A stretch of DNA of 64,000 bases from Omphiscola glabra (taxonomy: Eukaryota; Mollusca; Gastropoda; Lymnaeidae): contig OZ024806.1 of NCBI GenBank assembly GCA_964017045.1, positions 19,550,422-19,614,421 of the forward strand, read 5' to 3'. Within the stretch, counting starts at the first letter, position 1. Every line of letters starts with the position of its first letter. The position numbers and the translations under genes are program-made. This document shows, in pieces, positions 59,462-64,000 of this stretch. The notes below the pieces were generated by a model that saw only the letters and a program-made list of their open reading frames with translations, made no database searches and was not told the DNA's origin.

Positions 59462-59700
59462 AATGTGGAATGGGATCTTAAACTGGAACGCGATCTTCAG
59501 GTTCAACCGGATCTTAAAGTGGAATGGGATCTTAAAGTGGAACGGGATCATAAAGTGGAACGGGATCTTAAAGTGGAACATGATCTTACAGTAGAACATG
59601 ATCTTAAAGTGAAACGGATCTTAAAGTGGAACGGGATATTACAGTGGAACAGGATCTTAAATTGGAACAGGGATGTCACAGGGAATGGGGTCTCACCGAC
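59462..59700 (+). repeat. 18-bp minisatellite, about 13 copies
   Basis: CTTAAAGTGGAACGGGAT units. Diverged GGGATC-containing sequence continues to about 59970. Confidence 0.9.
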
Positions 59701-59970
59701 AAAGGGATGAAACAAGGAACGGGATCAAATCGGGGTAAATTGATCCCACCGTAAAATGAATCCCAATGGGGAACCGGGATCTCTTCGGGATTGGGAATTC
59801 AAATATGGGGTAAGTATCCCACGGGGAAAGGGATTTCATTGGGATATGGGATTATATTTTGAAACGGGATCGGGATTTTAAGATCGAAAGTATCCCATCG
59901 GGATCTGGATACTATTGGCGAATGGGATCCCAACAAGGAAGAAATTCCACTGGGAATCGGGATCCGAACA

Positions 59971-62018
59971 GGAAATTGAAACCTTTTGGTATTTTATAAC
60001 TGTGTTTTTATATATGAGAAAATATAAAATTTTAATTACATGTTTCTTAGTGTTGTGTTTTTTTACAAGCCCCTTAATTGCGTTCTAAGCTAAGATGCCT
60101 TAGAAGTTATTTTTCTCAGACTGCAATCACGGTCGACGCCGAGTCTATATAATATGTTTTCATTGCAAGTGTCTAATATATTGTATGGTTCTTAAAAGAT
60201 CCACACACAAAAAATCAATCAAACACTCACATATTAACAATCCACAAATATCCTTAATCAAGTTTCGTTCATTCAAAATGACAATCTTCCGAACGCCTAT
60301 AGATCACAATACTAGTTGAAAGAGTTCGTGCTTAGAAACGGGCTCTGAATTTCTGAGGAAAACGAGCACTCGACTTCCAGTTCTGATCAGAATTAACAGT
60401 TCATTTGGCACTGACAACGTCTGAAGTGTGACATTGATTGTCAGTGAAGAAGAGAAAGAATGCCTTAAATATATTTTACCATTTCCGTGGAATCGCATCT
60501 AAGGTTAGTTGATGAAATCTGTATTCCTTTCTTGTATAATATTTATGTAATTGTTATTGGAATATATGGATCAATAGATCAATAAACTTTTTCACATACA
60601 CTATTTAAAGAAAAAAAAATTCACCAGTCAGAAACCTGTACAGATTAGCTGCCCCTTTGACATCCTTGTTATCAAGTCCCAGGCTTACTGTTCACTACAC
60701 AGTGACCTCACTAGGGCTGTTATCACCCACTGCGGTAAACTCATGGAGAGACACCTCCAGGGCTGCCAATGAATTTCCTTCTGGTCTGCTTTCTACTATG
60801 TGTCAAACCCAATCGCTGGCGCGCTATACCGTGAACTCGGTAACTGAGAGTGTCTCAATCATAACATATCGTGGGCAAAGGGTTGGATCGAAGACTTTTG
60901 GCTAGTTAGACTATGTAATATTTTTGAGGTTTTCATACATGTTCCTGATATTTTAATGTAAATTGTTTACGCGTCATTCATATATGTCAGCCAAAGAAGT
61001 TTTGAATCAAACTGATCAGAAGTCTTCTCTCAACGATTGCTGGTAAATTAACTAATAACCGTTAATTTGATCATGTTTCGGAAAGGTTTTATTCTAATTG
61101 TGCTTAACAGATGATTTCAGAGCATTTGAAGTTTTTCAAAAAAAACTTCTGAACCTTAATTAGCCGCTCCTCTCCACCAAAAGTATCAAGATTTATAAAT
61201 ATTACTGTTTAGAGATTTTTACCGTGGCTATTTTAGTGAAAATTTGTACACCCCGGTCTAAGAATGATTATTGCATAAGGAAACGTTTCACAACTGTCAT
61301 GTTATATTTAGCATTAAATTATAGTCCAGACTTTACGGTTCAAACAGTGATTATTTTAAATTTAACTTTAAATTAAAAATAAAAAGATATAAATATGTAT
61401 TTTGAATAACATTTCTAGAATAGATGTACACCATCTTCTTTCACTTCAAAGTCATATGTACAAAACGTTATGTAAAACAATCGTAATATACACTCATCGT
61501 TTTCCTTATCATGGCTGTACAACTCTAAAAAACTTAGTGTTTATTTATATTTTTTGTCTGACCCCATTAAACACTCTCGTTGTCCAGGATTTTTTTAAAC
61601 TCCCAATACTCTGTATTATTGGGGCAGAGCATATTAACTATATCAATTGTCTCCCATTAGTGGCTCACACAATCATAATGATGTCTTGATCACAACGTTC
61701 AGACGTCAAGTAAATTAACCCAAAACACAATGTTCTCGTGTAATGAGCAAAGCTGTCTTACGCACCGCGCACGGGAAAGACGTTTATTTTCGTGCACCAA
61801 TAAAAACGTACATTAAACGTTCATGACAGACGTAGCCGCACCGCAACAACATGATTTTTTTCTCTAACAGGACTTGTCGTTTAATTGTGGAAATCTATTA
61901 ATAAAACACTTAGTCAATCTCAATATTATATTTATATAAAAATCTCTCAACAGCTATTCGGTCCTTCTACGTAAATGTGATCCAGCATAGTGGCTTTTAA
62001 ATTTTAAGAAAGAAGTGA
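59971..62018. other. Gene-free stretch
   Basis: 60660-60900 is more GC-balanced, and 81 codons are open from a TTG, without recognisable domain. The rest is AT-rich with nothing identified. Confidence 0.5.
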
Positions 62019-62026
62019 CACACAAT

Positions 62027-62179
62027 CAGGGGCGTAACTGGGTTTTTGGCGCCCTTGGCTAATTTATTGTTTTAAATAATAAAAAATTAAAAATTAGAGA
62101 TTTAGCGGCGCCTTTTTGAACTGGCGCAGGCCGGCGCCCTAGGCAACTGCCCCAATGCCAAGCCGTTGCTACGCCTCTG
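62027..62179. mobile_element. Short hAT-type MITE with 8-bp target duplication
   Basis: 153 bp with ends CAGGGGCGTAACTGG and reverse complement CAGAGGCGTAGCAACGG. Both sides carry CACACAAT (62019-62026, 62180-62187). The interior is non-coding, with GGCGCC-type repeats. Confidence 0.85.
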
Positions 62180-62814
62180 CACACAATTAGTTACTGAATA
62201 TACATATAAGCGGAAATACATTGTTAGACGCTATGGGCTACGAAGACATTGTCCGAAAATAGTAACAGTACGTCATGCGATGTGACGTTTTCCTGTCTAA
62301 GACATGACAAACGTTATTTTATAGCTCATAAAAGGAAAAAACACAACAACACAATATACACCATGTATCTCCGGATCCAGACATTTCCCATGTATGAAAT
62401 TGCGTTTTTTCCAAACTCAGCAATCCCATGACCCCATCAATCTACAACAATAAAAAATACACGAAACTTAATAATTATCGAATTCTCACAATGGTAGGAA
62501 ATTCTATGCTGAAGTGGTGCCATCCAAATCAGAAAAAATGACGTGGAGCTAACTAATTTGAATTGAATAGCGGACGTGCAGAAATGCAAAACAATATATG
62601 TATGTTTTATAAAGCACATATAACCAAGAGATAATTAAGGGTAAATATAGGAATGAAGTGCCCAACGTTAGTCAAGAAAGTATTTATTTCTTTAATAATT
62701 TTTAGGATTTTGTGTTTGTTTGTTTTTTTTTTTTTTGGTTTTAAAATTATTCATTTTAAATTGAAATAACGCTATTAAAGTAGCAACAACAAAAAAAATG
62801 GGTGGAGGAGGGAT

Positions 62815-62975
62815 GATATATATATATAACCATCTTTATACAAATAGATGATATAAGTAACCATGTTTATACAAATAGATCATATATATTACCGTCTTTA
62901 TACAAACAGATGATATTTATAATCTTCTTTAAACAAATTGATGATATACATAATCATATTTATACACATAGATCC
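62815..62975 (+). repeat. About 31-bp AT-rich repeat, 5 copies
   Basis: Units of GATGATATA, ATAACCATCTTTATACAAATA type. Confidence 0.75.
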
Positions 62976-64000
62976 GCCAAGGTTTATAGTTTAAGAAAAA
63001 ATTATCAAAGATGTGTGAATGTCTTCAATATGTTTCTATTTATCTAGATAAATAAAATCATACTATCTTATCTTATCTATCTGCCCTACACTCTAACGAT
63101 GAAAACAAACAAAACATGCAGTTTAAGGGCAACATAAGGGCATTCGTGTTTTAACAACATTTATATTTTTAAAAAAATATTTTATCAATGTATAGCCTTC
63201 TTAAAGTTTTATTCTGTTATTTGATTGTTTCCTTTGTAATCTGCATTCTTTTCATCCTATTAAAAATTATGTGTTGAAAAACTCAAAGTTCCATGACAAT
63301 CTATTTCTGGTATCGAATTAATAAATCAAAACCAATTTAAAATTTCATTTTTTTTGGCAAGATTTTTTTATTCAGTTTTGATGAATTCTCAGGAGTCAAG
63401 AAAATAATGTTTTAGTAACATAATGATTCATCTCCCCATGATCTTAATATGAGCAATATTTGATAATAACACTATTAGACTTTGAAATGTTTTTTCTATG
63501 TGTTATTTTATTCAAAGTTTCCAAGCAGATGGATTGTCAAATATAATATGGGGATACGTCAGCCAAAAGATTTATAAAAGTTCTTGATAGCTCAATGAAA
63601 AGTAGAAATATGGAAGTCATTTTGGAGATTTATCATCAATTTATACTTAGACCCACAAACATCTTAAACACTTTTATCATGTTTTCTTTTCAGTTTATGG
63701 CGCAGTAATCAGCTGAGAGATTGAGGTCAACTTCAACTCCTGTTAACCAGTTCAAAAAGCACAAAATAAATTTCAGTACAGAGCAGAAGCATGTCATAAG
63801 GCAACTCAAGTTTGTATTGAAAGATCCAACAGTTATATAAGTCTAACTTTAAAGCGACAATCTTTCTTTCGGGAGGAAAAAGCACATCAGGCAATTAAGA
63901 AATTGGTTTAAAAATTTATTTAAAAAAAAAAAAAAATTAAGATGATTTATAAATTAAACAAATGTATCATATGGCATTTTCTTCTACCATCATATTTTAT
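62976..64000. other. Gene-free stretch at window end
   Basis: AT-rich; nothing recognised. Confidence 0.55.

Noticed and set aside
58849..59599. Long frames on both strands (196-238 codons)
   Set aside because: They coincide with the 48-bp and 18-bp arrays; no signal peptide, domain or flanking coding sequence.
60657..60905. 81-codon + frame of balanced composition
   Set aside because: Starts at TTG, no recognisable domain, and no clear splice sites; left as an unremarkable open stretch.
1..64000. tRNA, rRNA or other structured RNA genes
   Set aside because: I looked for A/B-box and cloverleaf patterns by eye and found none convincing; a covariance-model scan would settle it.

Overview
This is eukaryotic nuclear DNA. 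It is AT-rich and gene-poor, with no bacterial-style operons, and is full of minisatellites, TA runs, retrotransposon debris and small DNA-transposon remnants. The transposon types and a cluster of small secreted cysteine-rich proteins suggest an invertebrate, most likely a gastropod mollusc. That assignment is inference; no ribosomal, mitochondrial or housekeeping gene is present to confirm it.

The only convincing genes are six paralogues, all on the + strand and each readable as one open exon, at about 3.3, 12.5, 23.7, 36.3, 43.7 and 45.5 kb. Each encodes a signal peptide, one cysteine-rich domain, a Ser/Thr-rich or glycosylatable stalk and, in most, a hydrophobic C-terminus. Five have twelve cysteines: C-x2/3-C-x8-19-C-x13-C-x-C-x1/3-C-x2-C-x2-C-x14-C-x7-CC-x11-C. 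The core (CPxGxY, then CxxCxxC, then a Cys followed by NTVC or QTVC) resembles a single TNF-receptor cysteine-rich domain. None has a death domain or TRAF-binding tail within its open frame. The proteins therefore look like GPI-anchored or short-tailed receptors or decoys. The sixth lacks cysteines 11 and 12 and its tail is only weakly hydrophobic.

Layout: 1-3.2 kb holds two minisatellites. 3.3-3.9 kb is paralogue 1, with an in-frame 21-bp repeat forming its stalk. 4-12.4 kb has LTR-like and hAT-like debris and further minisatellites. 12.5-13.0 kb is paralogue 2. 13.7-14.05 kb has TA repeats and a minus-strand coding-like relic. 18.0-20.5 kb has three arrays and a GC-rich island. 23.7-24.3 kb is paralogue 3. 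25.8-27.8 kb is a satellite of 25-bp monomers arranged as 75-bp and 50-bp higher-order units. 29.9-30.25 kb is a minus-strand LINE end. 33.4-33.8 kb is a hAT element. 34.6-35.2 kb is a 42-bp hairpin array. 36.3-36.8 kb is paralogue 4, 38.5-38.7 kb a second hAT element, and 43.7-46.05 kb holds paralogues 5 and 6. 46.4-50.6 kb is mostly arrays. 51.8-53.5 kb is a dead LINE carrying a 125-bp palindromic insertion. 54.3-56.9 kb contains a diverged segmental duplication. 58.4-60 kb has a LINE end and two arrays, and 62.0-62.2 kb a third hAT element.

Read as a whole, this looks like a tandemly expanded family of surface or secreted cysteine-rich proteins, embedded in repeat-rich DNA that favours unequal exchange. 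Immune recognition or TNF-type signalling is a plausible role, but it is inferred from domain shape and not shown by the sequence.
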